From assembly GCA_028752905.1 (NCBI GenBank), contig JAQNBH010000004.1, positions 29,967,751-30,031,750 of the forward strand: DNA of 64,000 bases, written 5' to 3'. The position numbers and the translations under genes were made by a program. Within the stretch, counting starts at the first letter, position 1, and each line of letters begins with the position of its first letter. Origin of the DNA: Cladorhizidae sp. MBARI D1340-BT2. Taxonomy: Eukaryota > Porifera > Demospongiae > Poecilosclerida > Cladorhizidae. Of the stretch, positions 1 through 11,282 are shown in pieces. A model generated the notes under the pieces. The model was not told the origin of the DNA. It saw only the letters and a program-made list of their open reading frames with translations, and made no database searches.

Positions 1-339
1 CATGTCTGAGTCTGGCATTGTGTCAATATAAAGAAGAAGAATATATAGATGAAAAATATGTAGTTGAACGACAAAATTACAATAGTCCTCTTTTCTGTTA
101 TTATTATTATTATTATTATTGTTGTAGTTGTTATTATTGTTATTAATATTAATATTATTATTATTATTATTATTATAAAACATATAATATCATAATTTAT
201 TATATAAGTTGAAGAAGTCAGTAGCGATTGACATATTGGACGATACCAACACTGAGGCCACATTACCATGTTGTATAGCACCTCTGGATGAGGAAGGTGG
301 TAGAACTCTCCTGACCTGTAATCCAGGCTAGGTGGCGGC

Positions 340-1108
340 CAAGATCTTTCAGGAGTGTCAGAGTGAAGGGACCGAAAACTCCAGAAGTCTCAATGGCAAT
401 AGGGCTGAAGACGTGGGAGGGGTCCAGGTGGGAATATTTGGCCTTCTTCCTCTCCTCTGCAACTGCCCCTGCCTTACTGGTGGCTTTGGAAGCACATGAA
501 TGGGGAAATGTATTTAGGGCATGTCGCGTCCCACACTAGTAACTTTCCTCTCATCTAATGGGAACACTGTTACGCCATCTGATCGCTTTTGATAAAGACC
601 AGAAGGCTCCAGCCGAGATGGCACTTTAGCTGAGGCGAGTGTTGGACAATGTCATTAATTGCAGCGTGACTGTGGTGACGGTCTGCACTTCTGCAACAGC
701 TTAGACCATCTAAGCCCAGGCTGTCACGGCAACCCCACAATGATGACAGTTGTGGGGTCTGCACAGGAGAGCTCCCAGGTGGAGGCTGACTGCCATCCTG
801 ATGGTGTCATCACTCGTACGTAGGCCAAGTGACAACACATTCAGCCATGCCCCTGACTCTTTAGCTCTAGAGGCAAGCAAACGGGCTCTGACTTTTGTGT
901 CTGTAGCTGACTCTAGCAGTGAATCAGCTAAAGCAGAGGCCTTGACCAAGTCCCAGGCCTTCTGCCTATGTTGGGCCTCACCTTCAAGAGGGTCTCCATC
1001 AAAACCTTCTGACCAATGGTCTTTAGCATCATCCAAATACGGCAGTAGAGAGTCTTGAAGATGAGGACGGACTATGCATTTGACAAGGGTGGAGGAGGCC
1101 AGTACCAC
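340..1108 (-). pseudogene. C-terminal remnant of a non-LTR retrotransposon with restriction-like endonuclease (copy 1)
   Basis: The minus-strand reading frame from 1108 down to about 710 contains KVRARLLASRAKESGAWLN, a conserved stretch in this repeat protein, followed by a CHHCG zinc-binding pair. After a frameshift near 715-760 the match continues in another frame with GLSCCRSADRHHSHAAIND and then a degraded K-R-x-D-G endonuclease-type motif near 580. A further frameshift and a stop precede the last recognisable stretch (about 360-450), which resembles the IETSGVFGP region. The family is repeat-borne in many invertebrates. The Cys/His cluster followed by RPD and WD resembles the restriction-like endonuclease end of R2/NeSL-type elements; that assignment is inference. 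Clearly a dead fragment. Confidence 0.6.
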
Positions 1109-1516
1109 ACCTGATACCCAACTCTCCCAACTTAACAGGAAGGGTAGCTTGTCTCCAAACCGGGTTATTCCGTGTAATGGATATTAGTGATGTATGCTTA
1201 AATTGACTTTAGCAACTTGTCGTAGGAGGAAGGAAGCAAGGTGAAGTCCATAGGTTGTAGAGGAGTTTGGGGAGGGGAAAGGAATGCTTCAGGAGGAGGA
1301 GTGCATCTTGTGAAGAGAAATGTTGGAGTCTGTCGCCTATCCTTTACAGTGAGGCTGATTGTGAAGTTAGGGTGCTGGAAATTGATGTCACATCTCCAAT
1401 GGAAGAACCCAAAACACTTGACTGGTGTGGGTTCATCTCTTGGGCACCCTGTATATAGAAGGATGGAGTGTAGGGTATCCCTGTCTTCGCAAATAATCTC
1501 TGATTTGCTCCCATTT

Positions 1517-1687
1517 AACTGTATACCAATTGTACAACCCTCTCGCTCAATAACATCTAAAGGTCCGCTACACTTCCACCTAATTATTATTAGTATAATA
1601 ATGATAATAATTAGGTGGAAGTGTAGCTGACCTTAAACATGATTTAGATGTGATTGAGCGAGAGGGTTGTACAATTGGTATACAGTT
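1517..1687. repeat. Snapback (hairpin) element, MITE-like
   Basis: About 170 bases fold back on themselves. The outer 33 bases, starting AACTGTATACCAATTG, are perfectly complementary to the right end. A second complementary block of about 25 bases (AGCTACACTTCCACCTAATT type) lies near the centre, with a short unpaired part between the blocks. Left arm about 1517-1590, right arm about 1608-1687. No coding capacity. This is the form of a foldback or snapback MITE. A TATTATTA-rich tract begins immediately at its right end. Confidence 0.7.
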
Positions 1688-2284
<597 letters not shown>

Positions 2285-2651
2285 GTAGATGCATTATAGA
2301 ATGTAGAAACAATGTTTTCTCCACAGAAATGTTACTTCTTCGTGCTTACTCCAATTTCCACACAACCTTGTATAAGCCTTGTATTTTCAGTGTTTTCAAT
2401 AACCGAGTCATAGGAAATTGTTTACCATTTTTAATTAGTGAATCGTTTACAGTGTGGTGTGCTTTTGTAAAATATTTGAGCCTACACTCTCTCAATTGCT
2501 TATATAGAGCACAAGGTAAAATGTAGGAAGGTGGCCTCATTCTGCTGGAATATGCCAAAGGCATTTCATGTGATTTTGTTGTTCCTTTCTTATTTGTGTA
2601 AAAAGTTTCACATCCATTCCCCATTTCTGCCAAGCCATTCATTCCTTGGTT

Positions 2652-2806
2652 TACTCAGGGGGGCGAAACCTGATAAATAAAAAAAACAGACATGGCGTGC
2701 TGTAAAAGGTTTGCTGGCAAAAATCGTATATATATATATGTATAAACAAAATGTATATGGACAACCTTGTCAACAAGCTACTGGAAATCCGTAGGAAGCC
2801 TCTGAC
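2652..2806 (+). repeat. Left terminal inverted repeat of the CXC element
   Basis: Matches the reverse complement of 13616-13766. The inner about 55 bases (from GTATATGGACAACCTTG to GGAAGCCTCTGA) are almost identical in both arms; the outer part differs by small indels in A/T runs. Confidence 0.8.
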
Positions 2807-3023
2807 CATATACGCGAATATATCACCTTTAGTCATTATGGTTTATCTGTGTTCCTGTGTTCCTTGAGAATGCTGAAGAAAAACTTAACTCCAACAAACC
2901 AAATAAATTGTTAATACTCTCTGAACAGTTTACATCAATAAATAATTGTTCAAAATCATTGTTTTTTGGTGAATAATGTATGTACCTTAATAAAATACAC
3001 AAGTCTAAACTAAATTGTTGCTG

Positions 3024-3752
3024 TTAGTTATCGCTTTCCGATTCACTGCTGCTGTAGAAGGTGGCAGTGTAGTGGGAACAGCTGCACTTCTTTTTCGATC
3101 CCTGACACCGGCAACCTATATAACAGGCTATGTTTTTCTTTGCACATGAGCAGTTTCTGTTGCAGCCCTTAGTACAGCTACAGGAGATTGTCTGCATCAT
3201 CTGCTGTGGCCAGGTTGAGTGTGTGGATTGCACTGGTCCCAGCCTTCCATTATCCATGGCCAACCCAAAATCCTCACATGGTTCAACTCTCTGCTTGCAA
3301 ATGTGAGCACTCTTGTCAATTGCTGTCGCTAATGCCGCACGTTAGAGATGTTGTAGGAATCCATTCTCTGTGGAGATGTTGTAAGAATGCATTCTCTGTG
3401 GATAGTAGCAATTTCAGGAGAGTAGACTTGTTGTTTGGGAACTTGTGAACTCTGAGCCTTCCAAGGTCTAAGCCCTCGAAATCATCACCCTTGTTGGTAT
3501 ATACAGCGACTACGAGCTCCTTTGCTTGGTTGATAACATCTGCTGTGATTCAAGCTGGACCCTGAACATCATCTGCAAAGTCTTCCAATGCCGAAATGTC
3601 AGTTGTTTTGCTGCTGTTTAGCTACACCTTCTTCCCAGTAAAGTAGGGGTAGCTGGTGATGTCGCATCCACTCAGACTGTGAATGAAGGGAAGTCCTCAG
3701 CTGCTAGCAGGTCCCAGTGCAGCAGCAATCTCATGGATTGGTAGATAACTCT
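3024..3752 (-). pseudogene. CXC-domain repeat protein, 3' part (copy 1)
   Basis: This is the downstream part of the minus-strand gene cut by the gypsy element. The open C-terminal stretch (3263 to 3024) holds a cysteine-rich CXC domain: CSCTKGCNRNCSCAKKN, then CYIGCRCQG and a final CSC. It ends with an acidic serine-rich tail and a stop at 3024-3026. This pattern resembles tesmin/TSO1-type CXC domains. Upstream, from 3752, the frame reads through a serine/glycine segment and a recognisable GKKV region, but contains several in-frame stops (for example TGA and TAG codons around 3600-3710) and a small internal duplication near 3350-3400 (a repeated TTCTCTGTGGA unit). It is therefore a pseudogene. 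It joins in frame to 11283 when the gypsy element and one ACTCT are removed. Confidence 0.7.
3748..3752. repeat. Target-site duplication ACTCT (left) of gypsy element 1
   Basis: ACTCT directly precedes the 5' LTR and is repeated at 11283-11287 directly after the 3' LTR. A 5-bp duplication is typical of Ty3/gypsy integration. Confidence 0.9.
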
Positions 3753-3974
3753 TGTAGTAACTTGACTTGTTGTACTGTGTACTTTGAACTATGTATATGA
3801 TTCATGCATTGACGCATACACAATAGCCATGTCATGTGATTATGAGGCGGGGCGTGGGCCATGCCCGACCAGTTAGTTAGCCAATCTATCTCATGCTTAT
3901 TCTGTGACTATTTCTCTATCCATGCATTTGCTCATCAATACTTGCAATATAGGAAGTTGACCCACGATATTACA
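3753..3974 (+). repeat. 5' LTR of gypsy element 1
   Basis: 222 bp, TG...CA ends. It matches 11061-11282 except for C/T differences in the GAGGCGGGG and GCCATGCCC regions. Ends at 3974, one base before the primer binding site. Confidence 0.95.
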
Positions 3975-3975
3975 T

Positions 3976-3990
3976 TGGCGACGAGGATGG
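3976..3990 (+). promoter_or_regulatory. Primer binding site, tRNA-Ser(GCU)-like
   Basis: TGGCGACGAGGATGG, one base after the LTR, is complementary to the 3' end (with CCA) of the usual animal serine tRNA with anticodon GCU. The match is judged from memory of that tRNA. The gag ATG (3987) overlaps the site. Confidence 0.75.
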
Positions 3991-4513
3991 CCGTAGCTCC
4001 AATCTTCGGGAAAGTTGGAGAGTATCAGCCAGAGAATGAAATTTTTTCGTCCTAGCTTGAGCGAGTACAGCTGTTTTTCTCAGCCAACGAGGTGCCTGAC
4101 GCGAAGATGGTTCCCGTTTTCTTAAGTGTGTTAGGAAGCAAGACATACTCGCTGCTGAGAAGTTTAGTGGCTCCCACTCTTCCACAGGATAAATCTCTTG
4201 AAGATTTAGTGACGGTTCTTAAGAAACAGTTCGAGCAAAAGCCTCTTGTGATTGCAGAGCGGTTTTATTTTCACCAACGCTCGCAGAACATGGGTGAGTC
4301 TATCTCAGAGTATGTGGCTGAACTCAGGAGGCTTACTGTTCACTGCAATTATGGCACTCATCTTGAGGAGGCATTACGGGATCGTCTAGTGTGTGGCATC
4401 CGGGATTTGCGCACCCAGAAGAAGCTCCTGGTCATTGATGCGCTCTCTCTAGCTAAGGCAATTGAGATTTCACATGGGGAGGAGGCTGTGAACAAGAATG
4501 CGGAAACCCTAAA
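3987..4513 (+). pseudogene. gag of gypsy element 1, N-terminal part
   Basis: The frame opens at the ATG at 3987 (MAVAPIFGKVGEY), is cut by TAG at 4053-4055, and resumes in the same frame with LERVQLFFSANEV and a helical capsid-like stretch (LEDLVTVLKKQF, ISEYVAELRRLT, LRDRLVCGIRD). This is the pattern of Ty3/gypsy capsid (retrotransposon gag) domains. The frame then runs into the DNA transposon inserted at 4514. It continues in frame at 7451 once the transposon and one TAAA are removed, reaching the zinc knuckles. The product would be the structural capsid protein that packages the element RNA. Confidence 0.85.
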
Positions 4514-4870
4514 GGGGCAGGTCACAAAATCATGACATGGAAAGCTAAAAAAAAATTTTGTCGTAGGGACCAAAAATTTTATGAACCTAAAAATACACTC
4601 CTTGGGACCTTTAATAAAGTTGGTTTTATGTGGATATCTAACATACACACAGTACAGCATTGTTTGAAAGTTGAGTTAAAATTTAACTGTAATTTCGAGG
4701 AAAAAATTTGAAAGTTTTCCATGTTATAATATATGATACCATAAAGATGTTACACTTATGTGTTACTTTTTGTGTGGGGATTTTAAAGGTCTACCAATAT
4801 CTAGAACAATTTTTGGCTCAGAGCTATCTACCCGAGTATTGCACGTTAATTTCAAACCCGATGTTTTTAT

Positions 4871-5103
4871 GTAACGAAAGTAACGCTCAACTTCAAGAAG
4901 TTCCCTTTGCTCATGGAGTTCTAAACCTAACTTCATAAAAGTTAGATATAATCTTCCCAACAATGTCACTCATCTACACCAAAATTTTGGTAAAGATCGC
5001 AGGAACAAATTTTTGTTTATTTCAGTTCAAAGGTTTGTAACGAAAGTAACGTAACGAAAATAACTTAAAAGTAGTGGAAGGTAAGCTTGTAACGAAAGTA
5101 ACG
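4871..5103 (+). repeat. Subterminal repeats, left end of the DNA transposon
   Basis: The motif GTAACGAAAGTAACG occurs at 4871-4885 and 5089-5103, and as a double (second unit imperfect) at 5036-5063. All are in the same orientation as the copies at the right end. Such repeats are commonly transposase binding sites; that role is inference. Confidence 0.8.
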
Positions 5104-5329
5104 TAAAATTAGACATGTATGTACATATATATGAAGATGGGGATCTGGCACAACTGTTAAGGGAGATCAGGCCATTAACGTTGCAAACAGGTCGCAAAGA
5201 CGCCCGAGCAATTACTCATGCTGGCGAAAAGAAACAATCACGCCATTTGGTGTGTACGCTGAAAGAGACTCGTGGCCTCTCTTTGGCACAGTACCCCGAT
5301 GTTCAGATTTGACTTACAAAGTTCTAAAG

Positions 5330-6800
5330 TCTACCCACCTCATGTCCTATATTCAAGTCTGACTCCAAAGAATGGCTGTGTTTGCCAGTACCACGAGGAC
5401 ATCATACTTGCACTTGATGCATTCCACAAGTTGGAGCCAGCATTGGAGAAGTATAGTTCTAAAACACCAGACAGCTGGGCGTGCAAGAACCCTAAGACAG
5501 AGTGTTGGCTTGGCAAATGCGAGGAGTGGAGAACAGCCAGCTCTTCCTGGAGCAACATGATTCAGTGGTGATGGTTGAGAAAGCAGTGACCTGGTTGTCA
5601 CGGGGAAAAGACGGCAATGAAAGGTTGCACAAAGTCCAACATGAGGGAATAACAGAGGACCTCAAACAGCACATTCTCAAACCTCTTCCCAGTTCCTGAT
5701 CCACAGCCTTGTAAAGCGAGCTCAAGCCGAGAGCTACAACATAGAGCGTGCAGATGCAGAAGCAACTTCTCCTGACTTCAACAAATTTCATGCACTACTT
5801 CAAGTTGACTTTTCGGAGAATTTTGAGTGCATCTAACAAGATGAGATACAGTCAGCACATTGGGGCCACAGCCCTGTCTCTCTGTTCACCACTCATTGTG
5901 GTACGGGGGAGAACACCACAGTGGTGTCATCTGTTCAGATTCTACTGATCACTCGAAGTGGTCCATCCTCCCATATATGAACAATCTCCTCAGCCGACTA
6001 CCAGATGATATAACTAAATTGTCAATCTGGTCCGACGGTACATCAGCTCAGTTCAAGAGCCGATTTATTGTAAATCCGTTGCAGAAGCTTGAGGAGGCAC
6101 ATGGCCTCAGCATCACCTGGAACTTCTTTGCAACTTCGCATGGCAAAGGCCCAGTTGACGGGACTGGTGGCAGTGTAAAGCGGCATGTCCACAACAGGGT
6201 GAAGGCATGGCAGGTGCTTGTTAGGGATGCTTCATCATTCGCTGCAGCTGTATCTAATATGATGACGGTGGAGGTTACAGTGATGAATGAAGCAGATATC
6301 AACAAGTCAAATATGACATGGGCTTCACGCAAGCTTTCTGGGATGCATCTCCAGCAGTAGCTGGAATACGTGGCTATCATTACCTGCGCAATATTGACGG
6401 GATGGTCGTACACTCTCAGCTGACACAGGAGTTTTCTGTCCCAAACCAGCAACAGAAGAAGCAAGACATGGAGATGGAGGTGGAAGTTGGTGAAAATTTT
6501 ATAGTATCTGAATTCAAAGCTGGAGGGTTCTTGGCAGCAGTGTACGATAGGAAGGCATGGATTGGCAAGGTGGTACAAAGCTCCCCTACTCATGTTGTCA
6601 TCACATTTATGAAGAGTTGTGGGCTGGATAGGTGGAACTGGCCTACAAAACATGACCGACTTCCAGTACCCAGAGAGGACATTCTCTGCAGACTTAGCCC
6701 ACCAGCTCCTATCAGCAACTATAGCCGGTTTGTTACTCTCAGTGACAGTGATGAAAAGGAGATAGTTAAATGTCTTGAGGAGTGGAACATAACTAACTAA
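5330..6800 (+). pseudogene. DDE-like transposase of the DNA transposon, frameshifted
   Basis: Successive plus-strand frames make up one protein. A Cys/His segment CVCQYHEDI with later CKNPKTECWLGKC lies around 5385-5525. A stretch with VDFSEN and QDEIQSAHWGHS lies around 5800-5870. Then comes an open segment (5940-6360) with WSDGTSAQFKSRF and WNFFATSHGKGPVDGTGG. Finally an open C-terminal segment (6345-6800) contains WIGKVVQ, NWPTKHDRLPVP and ends at a TAA. The VDF and WSDG aspartates look like the first two catalytic acids of an RNase H-fold DDE transposase. The same multi-block protein is repeat-borne in cnidarians and other invertebrates, but I cannot name its superfamily. Frameshifts near 5500-5720, 5890 and 6345 and several stops make this copy inactive. 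Confidence 0.7.
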
Positions 6801-7044
6801 ATTTGTGACCAAACTTTCAGATCAATATTGTACCACCCCCTCCTCACCCCCACCCTCTGCCACCTCATGCAACCTTGCAGTCCATCTTGCTGCACCCCCT
6901 CTCCCCCCACACACAGTGATGTTTTGTACATTATCTTTATGTAAATATACATGTATTTAAACTTTTAAGTAATTTGGTGTTGGAATCCAATAATTATGTA
7001 TAAAAGTGCAACACATTCCCATCAATACTTGCATCAAAAGGAAC

Positions 7045-7438
7045 GTAACGAAAGTAACGTAACGAAAGTAACAGTCACTTTTTAGCATAATGGGTGATGT
7101 CCACCCATTATGATTGAACATGTAACAAATAAACCAGGGGAATTGATAGTCAACTACATTCTGTAAGACATAATTGAAAATCAAAAAAATTGAAGGAGCC
7201 CTTTTTCTAGGATTCACAAACAAACTTTGAAGACAATTTTTCATGTCCAAAATTCGTAACGAAAGTAACGGGCACTCATTAATATCTAGCTGCTAGACCG
7301 TTTGGAATTTTTCAATAAAACCTGGCGTGCAACAAGAACTAACTATGTCTTTGATAAACAAACTTAGTTTGGGTTGATAAGTTGATGCATGCCAGAGTGA
7401 CAGGTTTGACAAGCTGAAAAGTCGTAACGAAAGTAACG
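7045..7438 (+). repeat. Subterminal repeats, right end of the DNA transposon
   Basis: GTAACGAAAGTAACG occurs as a double unit at 7045-7072 and singly at 7256-7270 and 7424-7438, the last only one base from the right inverted repeat. The orientation is the same as at the left end, so these are direct, not inverted, between the two ends. Confidence 0.85.
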
Positions 7439-7450
7439 CTGACCTGGCCC

Positions 7451-8385
7451 TAAAAGGAAGAGAAATCACCGTGAACGCTGTCATGACGCCATGTTACCGT
7501 TGTGGCAATAATTCCCACGAACAGAAAGACTGTCGTTTCCGAAATGCTGAATGTCATAACTGTGGGAAACGGGGTCACATTGCTTCAGTGTGTCGGTCTA
7601 AGGGAACGTCTCGACCACGACGGTCAAATCTACGCGTAGTCAGTTCGGATTCACAACCGTCTCATCAGAGGAAATCACCACCCGTTACACGATTTGTTAC
7701 CGTTGCCGAGGACGATCACGATCTGAGAGTTGATTCCCAAGGAACACAGGACACTGAATACCTGCCATTACATGCTGTGATAGGAGCATCCACACCACCA
7801 TATCAGGTACCCTTGGTAATTAATGATGTAGTGCATAATATGGAATTAGATACGGGAGCCTCAGTCACTCTCATGTCTGAGGCAGAGTGCCATAACTTAT
7901 TCCCTGGGGCTACCCTGAGAGCCTCGTCAATTCTACTGAAGACTTACTCAGGAGAGCGTTTACCTGTAGTTGGGGAAATGGATGTGAGGGTGCAGTATGA
8001 GCAGCAGGTTCAGGAATTGGTTTTGACTGTAGTGGCAGGAGATGGACCAAGCCTATTAGGCAGGAACTGGCTCAGGCATTTTCAACTGAATTGGCGTGAA
8101 ATTCGGGCTGTATATAGTCACCCTAGTGGAAGTTTGGAATACCTGTTAGATAAGTATGGTGACATATTTTCAGATGAGTTGGGAACAATAAAGTTGTTCA
8201 AGGCTAAGTTACATATTAAGCCTAATGAACGGCCCCGATTTTTCAAATTCCGTACTGTTCCCTATGCTCTTAGGAGCACCATAGAAGCCGAGCTAGACCG
8301 CCTTGAACGTGAAGAAATTCTGGAGAAGGTGACTCATAGCGAGTGGGCTACTCCCGTGGTGGCCGTGCCAAAGCCAGACGGATGA
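7451..8385 (+). pseudogene. gag zinc knuckles, protease and start of reverse transcriptase (gypsy element 1)
   Basis: The open frame from the transposon junction contains two CCHC zinc knuckles (CYRCGNNSHEQKDC and CHNCGKRGHIASVC, about 20 residues apart), which bind the packaged RNA. An aspartic protease follows, with MELDTGASVTLM and the LLGRNWL motif near its end. The start of reverse transcriptase includes the EEILEKVTHSEWATPVVAV stretch. The frame stops at TGA 8383-8385 in the conserved KPDG motif, at a place where CGA (Arg) would be expected, so a CpG transition is likely. Gag and pol appear to share one frame across this junction. Confidence 0.9.
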
Positions 8386-8395
8386 GTCCGTATAT

Positions 8396-9703
8396 GTGGA
8401 GATTTCAAGGTCACCGTTAACCAGGCTCTCAATGTGGACCAGTACCCTCTTCCAACTGTACAGGACCTTTTTGCGACTGGCGGGTGGAAAGAAGTTCACA
8501 AAGTTGGATCTATCACAAGCCTACCTGCAATTGGAACTCCACCCCGAATCACAGAAGTATTGCACGCTGAACACACATCGGGGTCTCTATCAGTTCACAC
8601 GTCTTCCTTTTGGCATAGCATCTGCTCCAGCAATGTTTCAAAAGATAATGGACACCATACTACAGGGAATTCCTGGAGCCTCGTGTTATGTGGATGATAT
8701 CCTCGTAACTGGAACCACAGAGGAAGAACATCTCCAGAGGTTGGAAAAGGTCCTCCGTCAGTTACAAAGCCATGGCATCCGGATGAAGAGGGACAAATGC
8801 TACTTCTTCCAGGATGCAGTTGAATATTTGGGGCACCGAGTCGATGCCGAAGGAATAAGGGCCTTACCGGCAAAGATAGAGGCGATTGAAAAGGCTCCCC
8901 TGCCACAGAATGTGCAGCAGCTGCGGTCATTTCTAGGTCTGTTGAGCTATTACCGTAAGTTCTTGCCGAACTTGGCCACAATTCTCCAACCTCTAAATGA
9001 TCTTCTTCAGAAGGGAAAGAAATGGGTTTGGTCGGCCAAGTGCTCACAGGCCGTAGCGACAGCGAAACAGCTGTTGACTTCATCAAATCTTCTCATCCAT
9101 TATGACTCCATGTTGCCACTTCGACTAGCTGCAGACGCTTCTCAGTACGGATTGGGAGCCGTTATCTCACATGTGCTATCTGACGGATCCGAGCGACCGA
9201 TTGCTTTTGCCTCACGATCACTATCCAAGAGTGAGAGAAATTACACGCAGATTGACAAGGAAGCCCTCGCACTGATCTATGGCGTCCGTAAATTCCATGC
9301 TTACTTATATGGCAGAAAGTTTACTTTGATTACTGACCATAAGCCTCTCACAACCATTCTAGGGCCCAAGAAGGGTGTGCCAGCCGTTGCGGCTGCCCGG
9401 TTGCAGAGGTGGGCCATACTCTTAGGAGCCTATAACTATGACATTGTCTTCAGATCTACGATGGAACATGGGAATGCTGATGCTCTCTCACGCTTGCCAC
9501 TGCCGGAAGGTGAATTGGAGCACCCCTCGGAGACTACGCTGTGTAACATACGTCAGATAGAGATGCTGCCACTGACCTCTCAGGAGATAAGGAGGGCCAC
9601 TCAGCGAGATCCTGTTCTAAGCAAGGTGCTTTCCTACAGTCTCAGGGGTTGGCCAGGTCGTGTACCCAAGGATCTACAGCTCTACCACAGAAAGATGGCA
9701 TAA
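8396..9703 (+). pseudogene. Reverse transcriptase and RNase H (gypsy element 1)
   Basis: From about 8490 the frame reads [16 protein letters not shown], the [13 protein letters not shown] block, the catalytic YVDD in [10 protein letters not shown], and the connection LGHRVDAEGI. RNase H follows with its metal-binding acids in LAADASQYGLGAV, KEALALIYG and TDHKPLT, then NADALSRLPL. A two-base deletion near 8478 separates it from the first RT block in the preceding frame. TAA at 9701-9703 separates it from integrase. The catalytic residues themselves are intact. Confidence 0.92.
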
Positions 9704-11050
9704 CTCTCTGTGGAAGATGGCTGTTTGTTGTGGGGAGGACGTGTGGTAATTCCTATCAGTCTGAAGCAGATGGTCCTGACTGAGCTACACAGAGAGCACA
9801 TGGGGGTATCACGCATGAAGGCATTGGCTCGTAGTCATATTTGGTGGCAGGGACTCGACAAGGATTTAGAGTTAATGGGAAGGTCTTGCCGTGCTTGTCT
9901 AGCAGTGAAGCAGTCACCTGCAACCGCACCGTTGCATCCCTGGATCTGGCCTGACCGTCCCTGGCAGAGGATTCATGTTGACTTTGCAGGACCGTTCCTC
10001 GACAAGTCCTTCTTCATTGTGGTGGATGCTCACTCTAAATGGGCTGAAGTAGTCGAGATGTCACAAACCACCACTGCTCGAACCATTACAGCCCTGAGGC
10101 ACATGTTTGCCATGCACGGGATACCTGAACAGATCGTGTCTGACAACGGCCCGCAATTCATCTCAGCTGATTTTGAGGAGTTCGCTAGGACAAATGGAAT
10201 CAAACCTTCACGGTTCTCACCTTATCATCCAGCCTCTAATGGTGAGGCAGAGAGATTTGTAAGGACCTTCAAGGAGGCCATGAAGACTGGAAAAGGGGAT
10301 GGCCTTACCCTAGCCCATCGGTTGGATAACTTCCTTCTCACATATCGCACCACTCCACACATGACTACCGGCGTTCCACCATGTGAATTACTGATGAAGC
10401 GGATCTTACGTACCAGATGGGACCTCCTGAGGCCAGATGTGGAGCGACGAGTCCGTTGGCGTCAATCCCGGCAAAAAGAGGGGCATGATCAACATGCCCG
10501 GTTGAGACCGTTCTCCATTGGTCAGTCTGTCATGGCTAAGAATTTTCGTGCTGGGACAGCTTGGATACCAGGAGTTATTGTGCAACAGCTGGGACCTCTG
10601 ACCTATGTGATTGATGTCTCAGAGGGCAGGCTGTGGAAGCATCATGTGGACCACATAAAGGAGTATTTGAGGCAACCTCCTCTTCCTGAGCCTGAGAGGA
10701 TAGGGGATACTGATCTGCCTATGCTCTCTCCTGAGGTTTTAGAACCAACCTCTGGCATGCTATTGGAACCTCTGTCCCCAGATGGGCCTGAGGAGGGGAG
10801 TGAATTGAGGCCTGACAATCCCTCACCACTACCCACCACGTCGAGTGTCTCACCACTTCCCACCACGTCGAGTGTCAATTTGCCTAGTCCACCGACTCCG
10901 TCGAGAAACACTGCGGTCGATTCGTCTTCACAAGTGTTCGATTCACCTTCCTCACAAAGTGTTACACCACGCCATTCACCAGTTGCTCGATCATCTTATC
11001 CAACTCGGTCACGCTCCCGGCCAGATTATTATAACGTTAAAACCTGGTGA
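9704..11050 (+). CDS. Integrase with C-terminal extension (gypsy element 1)
   Basis: The frame following TAA 9701-9703 is the same as the RT/RNase H frame, so it is the downstream part of one polyprotein rather than a separate gene. It begins with an H-H-C-C zinc module (LHREHMGVSRMKALARSH, CRACLAVK). The catalytic core has D in IHVDFAGPF, D in VSDNGPQF and E in GEAERFVRTFK. A GPY/F-like module follows (LGPLTYVIDV, KHHVDHIKEYL). The tail is proline/serine/threonine-rich with an imperfect short internal duplication (LPTTSSVSPLPTTSSV) near 10835-10880. The frame ends at TGA 11048-11050, 10 bases before the 3' LTR. No internal damage is seen. Confidence 0.92.
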   Translation, partial: LSVEDGCLLWGGRVVIPISLKQMVLTELHREHMGVSRMKALARSHIWWQGLDKDLELMGRSCRACLAVKQSPATAPLHPWIWPDRPWQRIHVDFAGPFLDKSFFIVVDAHSKWAEVVEMSQTTTARTITALRHMFAMHGIPEQIVSDNGPQFISADFEEFARTNGIKPSRFSPYHPASNGEAERFVRTFKEAMKTGKGDGLTLAHRLDNFLLTYRTTPHMTTGVPPCELLMKRILRTRWDLLRPDVERRVRWRQSRQKEGHDQHARLRPFSIGQSVMAKNFRAGTAWIPGVIVQQLGPLTYVIDVSEGRLWKHHVDHIKEYLRQPPLPEPERIGDTDLPMLSPEVLEPTSGMLLEPLSPDGPEEGSELRPDNPSPLPTTSSVSPLPTTSSVNLPSPPTPSRNTAVDSSSQVFDSPSSQSVTPRHSPVARSSYPTRSRSRPDYYNVKTW

Positions 11051-11060
11051 GGGAGGAGAG
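11049..11060 (+). promoter_or_regulatory. Polypurine tract of gypsy element 1
   Basis: GAGGGAGGAGAG sits directly before the TG of the 3' LTR, the expected position of the plus-strand primer. Confidence 0.85.
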
Positions 11061-11282
11061 TGTAGTAACTTGACTTGTTGTACTGTGTACTTTGAACTAT
11101 GTATATGATTCATGCATTGACGCATACACAATAGCCATGTCATGTGATTATGAGGTGGGGCGTGGGCCACGCCCGACCAGTTAGTTAGCCAATCTATCTC
11201 ATGCTTATTCTGTGACTATTTCTCTATCCATGCATTTGCTCATCAATACTTGCAATATAGGAAGTTGACCCACGATATTACA
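11061..11282 (+). repeat. 3' LTR of gypsy element 1
   Basis: 222 bp, identical to the 5' LTR at 220 of 222 positions by eye. Followed by the ACTCT target duplication at 11283-11287. Confidence 0.95.

Larger units (their letters stand above)
4514..7450 (+). mobile_element. 2937-bp DNA transposon inserted in gag
   Basis: The ends are 11-bp inverted repeats, GGGGCAGGTCA on the left and TGACCTGGCCC on the right (one mismatch). TAAA is duplicated at 4510-4513 and 7451-7454. Removing the element with one TAAA restores the gag frame exactly, which fixes both ends. Several copies of GTAACGAAAGTAACG lie inside each end. The interior encodes a plus-strand transposase-like protein with frameshifts. The TAAA duplication and termini do not let me place it with certainty in a named superfamily. 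Confidence 0.9.
3753..11282 (+). mobile_element. Ty3/gypsy LTR retrotransposon 1, complete but inactivated
   Basis: Two 222-bp LTRs starting TGTAGTAAC and ending ATATTACA differ at only 2 positions, suggesting recent insertion. The element has a tRNA primer site, a polypurine tract, a 5-bp target duplication and the canonical order gag, protease, reverse transcriptase, RNase H, integrase. It lies on the plus strand inside the minus-strand CXC gene. Damage: a TAG in gag (4053-4055), a 2937-bp DNA transposon in gag, a TGA (8383-8385), a frameshift near 8478 and a TAA (9701-9703). Apart from these the protein sequence is well preserved, which fits the young LTR age. Confidence 0.95.

Noticed and set aside
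2652..2806. Left repeat as a simple dispersed repeat rather than an element end
   Set aside because: Its only partner in the window is in inverted orientation at the far side of the CXC gene, and the second E copy shows an uninterrupted site exactly between the two, so an element end fits better.
6048..6812. 254-codon minus-strand open frame
   Set aside because: Antisense to the DNA transposon's protein, whose plus-strand blocks are conserved; shadow frame.
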